A stretch of DNA of 64,000 bases from contig LR746270.1 in the NCBI GenBank assembly GCA_902729315.2, forward strand, positions 732,501-796,500, given 5' to 3'. This document shows, in pieces, positions 48,475 to 62,210 of this stretch (the stretch's first letter is position 1; each line of letters opens with the position of its first letter). The position numbers were made by a program, and so were the translations under genes. This DNA comes from Spirodela intermedia (Eukaryota; Streptophyta; Magnoliopsida; Alismatales; Araceae). The notes below the pieces were generated by a model. That model ran no database searches, was not told where the DNA came from, and saw nothing but the letters and a program-made list of their open reading frames with translations.

Positions 48475-51400
48475 TTAATCGGAGAGGGCCGAGAGGCCGA
48501 GTATCAGGCCCTGAAGGGAAGAAAGCTGGCCAGAGAGGTGCTCCTTGAAGCCCACGCCGTCATCACGGGAGAGCCCCCGCTTCAGAAGCTCCAACCCTCT
48601 CTGTAGCATCGAGATCCCACTCGAAATCTCCTCCGAAATCCTCCTCTTCCTCTTCCTCTCGCTCCTCTTCTCGTTGACTTCCGCCATGGTCCTCAGCAAG
48701 GCGGCTTCTTTACGGAGATCATCCAGCTGGTCAACGGGGGTCGCCTCTCTCTCTAGAAACGCCTTGAGCTGAGCCATGAATCTCTCCTCACTGGGCTCAT
48801 TCCCTGTATCTGTGTCATACGAAAGAGCTGCGTCGTGGGGGACGAACCTCCACAGCTGGGTGCAGGATGTTCTCGCAGCGAAGTACCCGAAGCCGGCCAG
48901 TGACAGATGAAGAAATGCCCAGTGCCGTTCTCTGAGGAGCATATGGGACAGGCCCCACGCGGCCGCGCTTGTCGGGTCCTCTTCGCGCTCTGTGATCTCC
49001 ATGTGGCAGAGGTCCGCCATGAAAGCGGCCAGGGGGGGCTTGAGCCGATAGGGGAGAGGGGTCGAGGACAGGGTCTGCAGCTCCCGGACGATGTCTCTCA
49101 TCTCATCAAGTGAATATGACTGTTTCATGCTTGAAATGAGGTCCAATGCTGCAGCGAGGAGGCTCCCACGGTCTGCATTCTTGTACTCGCGGATCAGACG
49201 AAGAGAGAGCCTTAAGAACTGGGAGATGGCCGAGTCGTCGGCGATGTCGCAGTCGGCGATCTGCCTGAAAAATGGGGGAAAGTGTTAGCAAAGTGTGCTT
49301 GCTGGGGAACCGAATTAAGAAGAGATGGACTCGGGGAAGGACTCACGAAGAGCGTATGGCACATGATAAGGCGAGTAGCGTAGAACTTAACGTTGCAGAA
49401 GACCCGTGGTCAAGACACTTTCCATAATCTGCAGTGAATCTTTGGAAATTCCCAAGAATGCTCTGAGCAGAAAGGCTCTTGAGATTACCAGATAGGGAAT
49501 TCAGGGGGAACCCCTCTGTCAGCACGGCGATGCGAATGGTGGAGGACACAGAGGATTTGCCATCATCAAAGATAGAAGAGTAGACATGATCTATAGTGGG
49601 TTGTGCTGCATGAGTGAGGACCGAGCACAGGGATCTTGCCAACCTTCGAAGAGGAGAAAGCGGGTCCAGTGCTGCTTCTGATGATCCCAGCACCTGTAAA
49701 AGAGAGATCCAGTGGTCGAAAACCTGATTCGATACCTCGGGCTCAGCATGGCGCATGAAGAAGCACCACAGCTCCACAACAATCTCGAGGCAGAGACAGT
49801 GAGGATGAAAGAGATTTTGGTGCAGGAAGTCCTCCACCTCTTTGGAAACCATGCTTGAAGAAGACGCTGCGATCATGAAGATTTTCAGTGAATGTAAGAG
49901 GAAATGAAGCATGGGCTTCCATGCTATTCCCTTGTTTGATCCATACACATATAATACAGGAATGTGCGAAACGAGAATAAAAGGGTAGACATCCTCGGTC
50001 ACTAAAAGGTTCAGAAGATATCCAAGCTTCTTAGAGATCATGGAGGTTACTTCCTCTTTGAAGGAAGCAGAGCTCTTCAAAAGATTCAGGAGAAGCATGA
50101 CTCGGCCGAGTGCTAGTGTTCCAGCTCTTGGGAGATCATCGTGATCTGCTGCTAGCGATCCATCAAAGGAGGGTTGATGCATGATAGAACCATTCTTTTC
50201 TGGGAATAAAGAACTAAAATCATTTTGATCCGTGAACAAGCAGTCCAAAATCTGCGATTTGGACTCAGACGAGATGTCAGTTGAGCTTAAGATGGCATAA
50301 AGCAGAAGAAAAGATGTTGGCTCTAAAAGATCTGCTAATGCCTCACTTGCGGCTCTCATCTCAACTTCTTTGGCAAATAAAACACCGAAGTATGATATCA
50401 GCAAGACGCATTTAGTTATATCCCCAGAACCATTCATGGCCTCATGTGGATGGTCTGACGAAATCCGGACGGCATTGATGAGGTAAAACTTAATGGGAAG
50501 AAATGTTCTCTTAGCCTCAGGCAGAGTAAGCTCGCCTTTGTGGGATGAAAACCATGCCTCTGCAGCATGCCTCAGAGACTCACTGGCTAGTGAAACTAGT
50601 GTCAAAATAATATTCCCTATCTTCACCTTGCCAGCCAAGACCTTTTTGCCAAGTTGCAGAAGAGAAACGACACCTTTCCATGATACGTTTAATACTGTCA
50701 CCAGGCTTCCCCCACCCGCGGCTGCAAGGATTCCCAATTCATGTAGATTTTCTATCGTGAATGCAGTCACATTAGCAACGTGAGAGGGAAAATCCATAGG
50801 TATGTCGTCCTCAAAGCTCTTCGTCGCTTCGACCGTCACCTCACTGGCGTCCAAGTTTATGGATTCGAAATAACTTCTGCAGAGCTTAACAGCAGCATCC
50901 AAAATGACTTGTACCGCTTTGACCAATTCCGAAGAAACGTGTTGAAATTTCTGTTCGATAGAAAAGCTTCAAGCACGTTATGGAAGTAAACTGCTTTGTA
51001 GTTTTCAGTGCTAAATAATCAAGATTCAAAGACTGGGAAATTGACAGTAACGAAGAACGTGAATAAGGAAATGGTAAAGAACAGGCACCTAAATCCACAT
51101 AAATGGTCACCAGTTGCAAGGTACCTTTATCTCTGAAATCGAGGTCCTCGTCAGGTTCAACTGTTCCAAAATAAAATTCTCAACCATAAGCATCCTGGTC
51201 TTTTCTTCAATATAAGGAGGTCTCGTTAAGGCTACAATTGTAGCAGACGAGAACCTAAGGGAATCCAACAGTAACTGCAAAGTAGAAGATTGAAATAAAA
51301 TAAGTCTGGGAAAAAAGAAAGCGCCAACTTATGCTGCAATCATAAAACAACACAAAGGAGAAAATCAGACCATGCCATATAAATGGAAAGAAATTAATGA

Positions 51401-53716
51401 ACCAGATTTAGGCTTGATTACAGAGAAGACTCCGAACAAGCTTTCTATCAGTGGCAGAATGTGCGTGGAGGTGGATACTAATTAAGAATGAGGGTTAAGA
51501 ATGTTATGTTGACAATCTTGAAGATTCACAACGTTGACAATTAACAAGGATAAATGATCAGCGCAGAAATAATCTAAAATACTACAAAAACCACCTTGCC
51601 TATAACAAAATGCCCCTGAGATATTCCCAAAGGGCGGCATAAAAGTATCCGATACATCATTATCATGCTATGTACCCAAATAAAATCAAACACTGACGCA
51701 TAGTGAAGTCATGCAGCAATTTCTGGGATGCTTCTGGCGATAAATATTACTTACACAGACTGACATATTCCAATTTTTTTTCATCTTATCTGATGTCTCT
51801 TGTAATTCTATGGACTTGTCTTCAATTAATGCTATATAATTATATCTTCCAGATTATTGCTACATACCTGCAAAAGAGTTATGAAATGCTCTTCTTCCAG
51901 AGTCTGCTCATCTGACACTAATGTTACTTGCAGATGCTTCCTGCACCACATGCTTGCCTAAAACATAAGCAATCATCTATGACATAATCGCAGAAAAAGG
52001 GACGAATGATACAATTGACAGGTATTATTCGTTAAATATTTAACTTTGAAACATACGAGTACCTTTGTTCCAAGAATGAGGAAATGGCTTAGGCAAGTAG
52101 ATGTATTTATCTCCAAGCATTTTGAAGCAACACTCAATATTTTTCTGTTCAACGTACAATGTGAAATTCCCAAACATATGGAATCCTCCCAAAGTGTCCA
52201 AAATCTTATCAAGGTAGCCAAATGGTAACAACAGAATGTAATATGGAAGGAAAATTAGCAGATGGATATCCTCATAGACCCAAGGCCACGTCAATCCACC
52301 AAATAATGACAACAAACATCCATGGCCTTGTAGCTCAGTTTACCTTGAGGAGGTTGCTTGTTACAACATTCTCTCTATTAGTTGAAAGCAGGAGAGGATG
52401 CTGACGCGATTACCCCCCATTTACATTTAGGACTAACAGGTGAACTGAATACGCGGAACAAAGTAACTTTGTTCAAGTTGAGTGACTGCCTCAGACATAT
52501 GATAGGCACTCCATCCATGGACAATTTTAATCGTTCCAGTTCTAGATCTTATTTATTTAGACAAGATCATTTCATACCTCATCGGATCTGAAAGAAGTCT
52601 CAGTGTTCTCCATGCAAGCACTAATAGTGAAAAATATGGATATGAAATACTAGTGAGAACTTGTGTCCTCAAATGCGGTCTTTTTAGACCTCCCATGCCT
52701 GGAAACTTCCATGTAACCTAAAATCCATACGTTCGTACAATTCCACTGGACGAACAATCAAGGTGCTATCTCATAAGGCACATAAGCACAAGTGCCAAGA
52801 GAATGAACGAAACATAAAGGAATGACAAAAAAAAGTTAGGTTCATTTAAGGCGCATATCAAAAATCACTCAAACGTACGCTCATTCCGTAGTGCAGCAGT
52901 AAAGGGAATAATTTAGAGGATACTGGAAGGCATTCGATTATAAGAACCAAGTTAGATGCGTCAGAATTACGCAAATCTTCAAGTTGGTTCACAAGTGAGA
53001 TACGAGCCTCCCAGACCTGCAAGAACGAGATAAAGAAGGAAGGTAACACGAATATTCACCGTCAAATACCAAATGCCATAAAAGTTATTAAGACGTACAC
53101 GATAAGTGAGCAACGGAATCGGAATTGCAAGGACACATTGAAGTGTTTATGAGGCGAATTTCATACGATCCTGTCAACCCAATTATCTCAAGCCATTGAC
53201 TCTGAGGAAGGATTACTACTCGGCCAAAAACTGGAAGACGAAACCCCAGGGATGAAGGCAAGCATCTACATTACATGGCAATCACTACCAAGGTTGCGCT
53301 CCTGGCATAAAAAAATACGTGGAAGATCGAAAAAAAGAGTCAAATTGTACCGAATGTTGTGGCTGTAATTGCTGATTCAACTCCGAACAGTAACAGTACA
53401 TGCCCAATACGTACAATAAGCAGGTAACTAAAGCTGAAACATCATTTCATCAACTAGGACAACGGAAGAGAGGACCAAAGCTATAGTAAGAGACTTCATT
53501 GAAGAAAAACACGGATTTGAACTGCTTCAGCTAGCACTTAAAAAACCTGAAAACCAGCCATCACATCGCTCATTTCTTGAGAGAACAGTTAACGCAACCC
53601 AAACAGAAGGAATCATGATGCATAGAGAGCAAAACATCAGGGAGAGAAGTCACTTCTGAGGACTTGATGGCATCCAGTAGGGTCTTGACCTCGTTCCTCT
53701 TTCGTTCGTCTTCCAT
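48475..53716 (-). CDS. FLIP: FIGNL1-interacting protein homologue (FLIP/FIRRM, DUF4487)
   Basis: Partner of the AAA-ATPase FIGNL1, which limits meiotic crossovers and acts on RAD51/DMC1. Exons in transcript order: 53654-53716, 52879-53016, 51868-51957, 51125-51274, 49347-50950, 48475-49264. Phases close at 944 residues. The N-terminus MEDERKRNEVKTLLDAIKSS runs into VWEARISLVNQLEDL. The body is Leu-rich and alpha-helical. The C-terminal exon has HWAFLHLSLAGFGYFAART and a VP..F..L.E pattern that parallels the remembered end of human FIRRM (C1orf112), and a basic patch KRSERKRKRR that could be a nuclear signal. The final helices read LQRGLELLKRGL and LSSLQGLILGLSAL. Identification rests on that pattern and on linkage to HCAR (At1g04620; FLIP is At1g04650). 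Confidence 0.75.
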
Positions 53717-54101
53717 CTCTCCTCACCCCACCCCTGTCGCAGTCCCCTTTTTCCCGCCCTCCACCCGCGGAGATATTTAAACGACAGAAAACCAGGGGAA
53801 GGAATTCGGATCCTGAGATTTCGATTCAGATCCGTCAGACCCGTATGACTCGTCAATCTCTCCTTGACACGTGGCGTCCGATCTTTGCCCCTGTAGTAGC
53901 TAGGTTGAGCCCAAAATCCGGCACGAGCGCGACCATTTTATTATCACGCGTGTCCAGTTCTGGCTGGCACGTGCGAAAATTTATCGAGCATTATTAATTA
54001 CTTAATTTAAACTTATTAGGGATTATTAATTAAAATGCTCCCCTCGAGAAAATATCATATCCTTCACCTTCGTCTTCGACAGTCTTGCACCGGCAGCGGA
54101 C
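53717..54101. promoter_or_regulatory. Compact divergent promoter between FLIP and HCAR
   Basis: Only 385 bases separate the two ATGs, so the genes share a bidirectional promoter. Two G-boxes are present: GACACGTGGC at 53867-53872 (ABRE/G-box core) and GGCACGTGCG at 53968-53973. An AT-rich segment at about 53985-54030 lies on the HCAR side. G-boxes fit light or PIF/bZIP control of HCAR; their role for FLIP is unknown. Confidence 0.7.
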
Positions 54102-57100
54102 ATGGCTCTCATGGCGGGCTGTTATTCATTTCGAGGCTCGTATCCCATGGTCAAGGCGTGCGCCTCTTCCTCGGCTTCTTCTTCTTCTTCTTCTTCGTCC
54201 TCTTCGAAAGGTATGGCTGACCACTGTGGGGTGGGGAGTCCAATCCTATCCATCTCAGCTGGTGAATTTGCTTTCTGCGCTCGTATCTCCGTTCCTCTCG
54301 CCGGAGCTACTGGTTTGGGAAGCCTCGAGTTATGATTTATCTTTTTTTATTTTGGCAGATAGGAGATCGGATACGGTGAAACTGAGGGACGATTGGAGGA
54401 ACCGATCGCGGCCTATTCCTCCCGGCGGTGTCTACCCTGCCAAAGATCACTGCAGGTATTGTTTAAGATGAATGGAAAGAAAAATAAAGATCATTCTGTT
54501 TCTTCATTTCACTCTCTTTTAATTACCAGTGATGCTTCTTTCCTGGTTCGTTATAACGACGAACAGTGCGGTTTATGTGGCACATGCTTTGTCTCTCCTG
54601 CAGCCAATGTGGTTTATGTGACACGTACTACATCGCACATGTGAAGAATGCTTGCGCCTTCTTGGGCGATGGGATGTCAAGAATAGAAGTGAGTCTTTGA
54701 TGTGTTATTGTCAAAATTTGGCAAGTAGCTCGTTTGCTATTAAATGAACGCGAAAGATGTTGGAAAATTTTATGTTTCTTCCTGGTCATCTGAACGTATA
54801 CATCGAAAGTTATTTCTGTCTGTCTCTCTCTCTTTTCTATCGAGGAGAAATGGACCGTACCAAATCAATTGATTGTTTCATATAAATTGGAAACCCCACG
54901 CTCATACTGTCTATTCTTATTCTGCGCCTAATACACTGATCATACAAAAGGTGCATGTTTCCTCCACAAAATCCCATTGGCCTTGGCTCAGAGAGAAGAA
55001 ACTATACAGAATCCAACTAATTCTTCAATACACTATAGTTACTTTCTCCTCTAACCGCCCTTAATGTAATTGGGGAAGTGGATACCACTCCTTGCAATCA
55101 TCCTCTATTGGATAACTCCAATTCCAATTAAGCTTTTTAGTGTCCCCCATCTGGCATGCACTTTCTGGAAAATCTTGTGCCAAGTGGCATTGGAAGGTTG
55201 CACTTAAGTTAGTTAGAACGTAGTCTCTTTATCTTTGAAATAATGTCATTCTAATTTCTTCTGTAATATCATGTGACTTGTTCTAAGTCATTAGACTAAT
55301 ATGATACCATCTTCTGCAACATGATTTTCATCTTGAGTATGATTCCAGGATGCAACATGATTTGGCCTTGGGAAGTGGGCAATCATGTGTACTAATTTAA
55401 TTGCCAATTTAAATCTTCCAAATTTCTCCATGACCACAACTAGGAGCTCGCTTTTATACAAAACTCCATTTGGCATAGAAAATAGCCAGTTAGGAGTCAA
55501 ATAGTCTAATTGCTTTTTTAATAGTGAACGATGGAAAACCAATGCTTTTAAAATATGAACTTTAATATTAAAAATGATATAAATTTTTCAGAGCTTTTTT
55601 GGTCCTAGAGCAGATAAATATCCTTTTAGACTTGGGTTTGAGGCCATTCAATTAATCCATTAACACTGACTTGTTGACAATCTATCGCTGCCCATCTTTC
55701 ATTCTATATGGTTGATTCTCAAGTGAAAGTAATTCAAAATCTGCATTACACAAAATTATCAATTTTGGTTCACCAATCCTACCTTAATTTTGAGTTGATA
55801 GTGCATATGTTTCCACTTAACTTCAGGCTGAATTTATCAAAGTGGTGTAAAGTTGGTCTCAAGTTCAGTTTTGATAATCAATATTCTTTTAATCTTAATG
55901 TGAGATCCACCTTTGCATGAGCCTAAATTTTCTTTTAGGACTTTTGGGTTTTGTTCAACTGGAAAGTTGAATACACCCATGTCAAAATTTGAACTTTTAG
56001 CTGAATCAAATCCAATTCACTTATCAAGCCAATAAAAGGATATTCATTGCTTTTCAGATTAATTGTTTATTTTTTTGGTCTTATTCGCTCAACAAAGAAC
56101 CATTGTCATGATAGACATTTAAATGCCCTTAAAACATATATTTCCCTTGTTTTATTGTTAGTAGGATCTGGAATCAAAGGTTCATGGAAGAGGTAGAAAT
56201 GCGGGAACTGATGAATTGCATTTTGGTGTACATGAAGAATTGCTCTATGCCCGCAAAACTAAACCAGTAGAAGGTAATGATACCAGGAATTTACTTTCTC
56301 AATCTTTTGAAGAGCCTCATTCATAATCTTTAATAACTGTCAAACATTTACTCTGTTTAGCACAGGGGCAAAGATTTTACCTCATAAAATATGATGAACA
56401 TGTGTGCTACAGATACACCTTCACTGCCTTCTCCCCGCATATACTGATGACAATTTTTCTTAATCTGATACTGTATTTTGCTACGAATAAAACTACTTAC
56501 GATATTCATTATCCTTCGTCAGTTATGCAGCAGTCTTCTGAATTATGGGCTGCCGAGTGCATCTCTGTTGCTTCCAATGGTAATTATAAATAATGGCGGT
56601 TAGATACTCTGAGACAGGTGTCATCAACTCAAAACGGTAGCTTGTACACTCGTCAGATAGGAAATGTTGGAAAAATGTAGCATCAAAGAAGGAAATTTTG
56701 AGGGTGATATATACAGTCTTGGACAACTGTTGCTTGGGCAGCATAGTTTTCATTGTCTTGAAGTCCAAATAATTGAAAATCCTGAGGACATTAGGCTTCT
56801 CTAATAGCATGTGAACCCAAAGGCAGAATATTGGTTCTATAAATTTGAGTTTGCTTCCTTGTATGATTTAGCTTCCTGTTTTTCTTTGAGTACTTTATCG
56901 TAATTAAAATCACTAGATATCTCCTTTGTTTCATTGTCTTGAATGCATTTGCATGGCATAAATATATGCGTTGATTAATGTTGTATCGTGTGGATTCTGT
57001 CCAAATATAGGAGCACAGTGGACTGGCATCGTAACAACCGTTGCAGTGGAAATGCTGAAGAAAAACCTAGTGGATGCTGTGATTTGTGTGCAAAGGCAAA

Positions 57101-60100
57101 TAACTAATTGTTGAAAAATGTATACCTTCTCAGTCACCGATTGATTTGACAAACTAATGGTTGAGTTGCGTTCTTGCAGCAATCCAGATGATAGACTTGC
57201 TCCAAAACCTGTTTTGGCCAGGTTTGTGATATTCTTGCAATTTAGTTTCAAAAGTGACGTGTGTATAAATATGTGTAAGTAGACATATGATTACACATCT
57301 GTGTGTGTTTATACGTTGCCTGAGAAATGGTTTGCAAAACTTTATCTTAAAAATGTTTTGATTTACAGATATTTTTACTTGTTTCTGGAGAGGCTGGAGA
57401 ATTAATCTTCTTTGCGTGTTTAGAGTTTTTGAATCTCTGACATTATTTTATGCCAGGACACCCGAAGAAGTTTTTGCTGCCAGAGGTGTTAAACCAACAT
57501 TATCTCCCAATCTTAACACCCTTGCTTTGGTTGAGGTAACTCCACATTTCTTTTTTATTGACATGAACTATAAGTTGAACCCTTTTCTCCCATCCTTTAT
57601 TTACGCGGCTTCCAGACAATTTTTGTGTTAACGTTGTTTGTCATGCAAGTAGTGGTATTAGAGAAGTTGCTAGGTTTTTACTTTAAAGCTATCCATAAGT
57701 GTGCCAATGTAGGTTATCACGCTCCTTTTTTAACTGAATGTTTCACGAGATGCTGAAGCATCAATACACTTACAGTATACTTCATGTAGTGGCATTAAGT
57801 GTCAGAAATGTGTAGTATACGAGTTATCTCCACTTTTAAGTACTTTCAGCACGTTTTTACCTGAAAATATCACAAAGTACTTTTCATTTGTTGTGACCTT
57901 TCTTCATCCTTGTTGGTAGGCAGCTGGAGTAAAGCGACTTCTCTTTTGTGGGGTGGGATGTCAAGTGCAAGGTAATTAAAATATCATATCTTCCTATCTC
58001 AAACATGTTTTAGTTTTTATTCATTATGACTTTCATTTTTTAATGCAGAGTGATTTCTTGAACTGCAGCACTAAGATCTGTTGAGAAACACTTGGGTTTA
58101 GAAAAGCTTTATGTCCTTGGCACAAATTGTGGTAATTAATAGTTTCAAATTGTGCTCATTGGTTCAAGTTGGTTATCCTGGAGTGTTTTGCATTTATCAA
58201 CTTAACATAGTCTCTTGTTTGCTAAGTTGGATTTCTCTCTGCTTTAACGCCCAGTTGATAATGGAACACGTGAGGGGCTGGACAAGTTTCTGAAGGCGGC
58301 TAGCCGTGATCCAGATACAGTTTTACATTATGAGTTTATGCAAGATTACAAGGTTTGTAATTCCTTATAATCTTTGTTTTCTTGTCAAGTGTTTCGATAA
58401 GGGCTGTACATGACCCAAGTGCAACCATGATCTTATTCCTTTGCTTTCTTTGGAATAGTTCTATTCATTTTCCTCTGGGATTGAATATTTGCTCCCCAAC
58501 TCACCCTCTCCTTCCCTAAGTTTTCTTCATCTAGTAGCGTTGATTGAGGTTATTGTATCCAAACCTGTTGGTTCCTCACTATCCTTGCTTCTGAGCAGGT
58601 TCTAACTTGCTTAATAATCGATATTTATTTTAGTGTTTATTTTGAAAGTTCTTTTCCTTAGCTATTATACTTCCACACTATTAGATGACGACTTATCTTC
58701 TTGCTTTTGCCCTATAATTTTGTGTCATGTTTTATTTAGCTTTGTTTTACTTGATGAGTTATTATTTTATATCAGGTCCAATTGAAGCATTTGGATGGCC
58801 ATATTGAAGAGGTAAATTGGGTGGTAATTTTTTCCAGGAATATAATTATTTCTTATCAAATGGCTCTTTTTCTATTAATTATAAACTCCTTTCAAGCAGG
58901 TCCCATATTTCTCCCTTCCAGCAAATGATTTAGTAGATGTAATTGCGCCATCCTGCTATAGGTAACGGCTGTTAGAGCTTTTGTAACAACAATTTTACAA
59001 AGAATTGAAGTGTGGAGACATCACCTTCAAGAAATAATTTTTGTTATATTTCTGTTCATTCTGAAATTATACGTCTGTTTTATTTAATTATCTTCTTTAT
59101 TAGTTCACCTTTCCTCAGTTACCGTGCCATCTCAACAACATTTTCAAGTCCGATTCCACTTATTGGCCTCTTGGGTGTTTATTTTGGTGTTTATGACTTG
59201 GATGGCCCGATGCAGCCACTATAAATCACCTAATGGTTGTGTAAAAAAACCTCCTAAACCACTTCAAGATCTGAAGGTGACCATTCTTTGTGGAAATCTT
59301 TCTCAATATCCCCCCATAATTCATTAAATACGAGCTCTTAATGAGAAGAGGATTATGACTGTATAAAGATCACCTTCAACTACAATCTATAGGAAATTTT
59401 ACAAAACGAAGGCCAGTCGTTACATTTTGTAACAACCTCATCTACAGACCTTGTTCTTGTGAATCTCGGCTACTCAGCAGATACTGTCAGTTGTTCTGTT
59501 TCATAAGTAACATGTCTTGGTAATGTTTCCTTCTGCTCGGAAAAAATGCTGAAGATCATACTGTTTTTTTTTATAAATTTGCGTGGACTTTTTCGAAATA
59601 TACACTGTAACTAGCCGTTCACATGAAAAACGTTCATATATTTCTTCAAAAGTTACCTTGGAAATGTGGGCTGCCCTTTTTTCTCTGCTATTATCTGAAA
59701 TTCTGACTGCCTAGAAACCTTGCTGCTTCTACAATGTGGCTCATAGTGAAGCCTCTTCCTGATGAATTTCACCAGCTAAATTTATCCTACACTGTCAAAT
59801 GAAACTGTGATTTTGTGCTTCATGACTTTATCTTAAGGTATTTAAAAGGCTAACTCCATTTTCTTCTTTTGATACAATTTGCAGTTGCTTCGACTACACA
59901 AATGCACTGGCGGTGAGTTTTTCTTCTTTAATTATTTTGTCTTGTCCTTATCCGTGTTTTCAGGTATACTTTCTTTATAGCTTTTTAAGGTTTCTTTTAT
60001 GAGGCATTTTCTCTCATGAAACTCAGATGGAATGATTGATCCATGCCCATGTTCAATTTCTAGAAGCCCTGATGCTTGGCATTTTTTATGACTTCGTACA

Positions 60101-62155
60101 AGATACTTCTAACCATGTTGCTAGACAATTTAGTTTCTTTTCTTGTGATAACTCAATCTCATGTCTAATCTTGAGCTATGTTGAACTGGTTTATTGCCAC
60201 CTAACCTGATCCCAATTAACTATCAGGATTTTCATGGCCTAGAGGGACTGATAACATTGTATGCCAAAGTCCAGCTTGATGGCCTGACCTTGGCCTCTTC
60301 CTGTAGTTCAGATGTCTTATTCTTGCAAGTTATCAAACACTGGTATAGATAATTATGGTAACACCCATCTCGTAGAACGAACCAGTTTTTTCAAGTTTGA
60401 GATGACACAATGTGGAGGCATGTACTTATGGACATGGAAGGAATTTGAAAATTTTGATTTAAGGAAATCCCTGTCAGACTAGGTTACAACTTATTGATTT
60501 TGGATAAGTTGAACCTCAGCTGAAATATAAAAAAATAAAAGAAATCAGAAAAGTATGCAATAACTTTGACTTTAAGTAAAGACAATGATCAAAAACCCTC
60601 TCTATAACCAAAAATGGATGTCAGCTTCTGTGCTGTTATCAAGGAAGTTGCACATTTGAAGAATCTCCCGAAGCCTAGATCAGAAAAGAAACCTGTGAAT
60701 CTATTTAAAGTGCTCAGAAATTGTGTCACAGATTCTCGTTTTTTTTTATCTTCTATTTTTCTGTCAATGAAGAATCCGTAGAGAACTTCCACTTTCCTTT
60801 GCAGGTCTCACCTAAACAGTTAACTCCTAAATTTTTTTTTCATTTTTTTTTTTATAGCCACCCTGTACTAAGATGGCATTATCTTGGCCCAAAGCTTGGC
60901 TTAATCGTTCATAACTTTGTGGTTCATCTTTTTATTGGCGTACACCCATTTTTACCATTTTTTTCCTATACATTTGCAGGACCTTGTAGTTGGATATATG
61001 GGTGTGCCAAAATACCCTGGGTTGAGCATGACTGAGCATCCACAGTATGTTACTGTCAGGTAATAATACTAACCATTCAACACTCGAATTACCGGTGAAT
61101 TGGTCTTTTCTCTTTATACGGTTGTACCATGACCTACCCTCGTCAAATAGGCGTTGGTTGCCTGGCTTTCCACCACTTTCTGTGGTAAATTTGTCATGCT
61201 ACGGAGCCGTTTAAATGGCAGAAATGAACGCGGACGGGAGATGCTTAACCTGGTGAAGGATCTCTTGGAGGTGACACCAACGATAAGCAGAGTATGGGGA
61301 ATGAACCCTGCAAGGCTTAATAATGAAGTCATCTGAAAGGTCAGCTAACCAAGGCATGGTTCTTATCTTTTTTGCAGGGAAACCGCAGAACATTGGTGAT
61401 GGAGACTGTTAAAGCTGATGATCAAGCTAAGTCAGGTACCATGTTTCATTTTTATAAATTATGATGTCGGACCCTAAACGTCTCCAATAAGATCTTGGTC
61501 TTAAATTTCTTGATGACAATTTTTGTCTTGTTGAGTTATCTTGACTGATATGTATCCCTCAAGAAATGATCTCTTGCTGCCACCGCCTAAGCCTGCTCCT
61601 GTAAACCTGGGTCGACAAGGGTTTGTGTAGAATTCCTTGAGCTTTGATGGACGATTTAGTTGATATCCATCCCCCCTATTATCATGCCAAAGATCTTGCC
61701 TCCTGCTGCAAGAGGGATGATGAAAACCTAGTCTGAGAATGGGAGCATGGAAACCGAAAATGAAAATGTCAGCGAGGAGCTGTAGGAGAGGAGAAATGAG
61801 GAAATCCGTATCCTTATCAGGAAAAGAGAATATCCAGTAAATGAAGCATAAAGGTTGATTATCTTGAATGTTTCCCAAGATACTAATGTGCTACATATTA
61901 ATACTCAAATGTAATAAGTAATATGTTTGCTGATGTATCTTGTTCGAATGTCTGTCATTGCCATTGATTTAGCTAGCTTTAGTTAGATGGTTGATTGATG
62001 AAGATAAGAATTTCTGAATCAGCAGGGACTTAATGTTCTGTACTCTGGCTAACGTGTGATTCCTCTTCTCAGGGAAAGGTCCTGCTCAGCCTGCTCCTAA
62101 GTTTGTTGGCAATATTATTGCTTTCCTCCTAAACTTGGTAGGTGATGAGTTTTAT

Positions 62156-62210
<55 letters not shown>

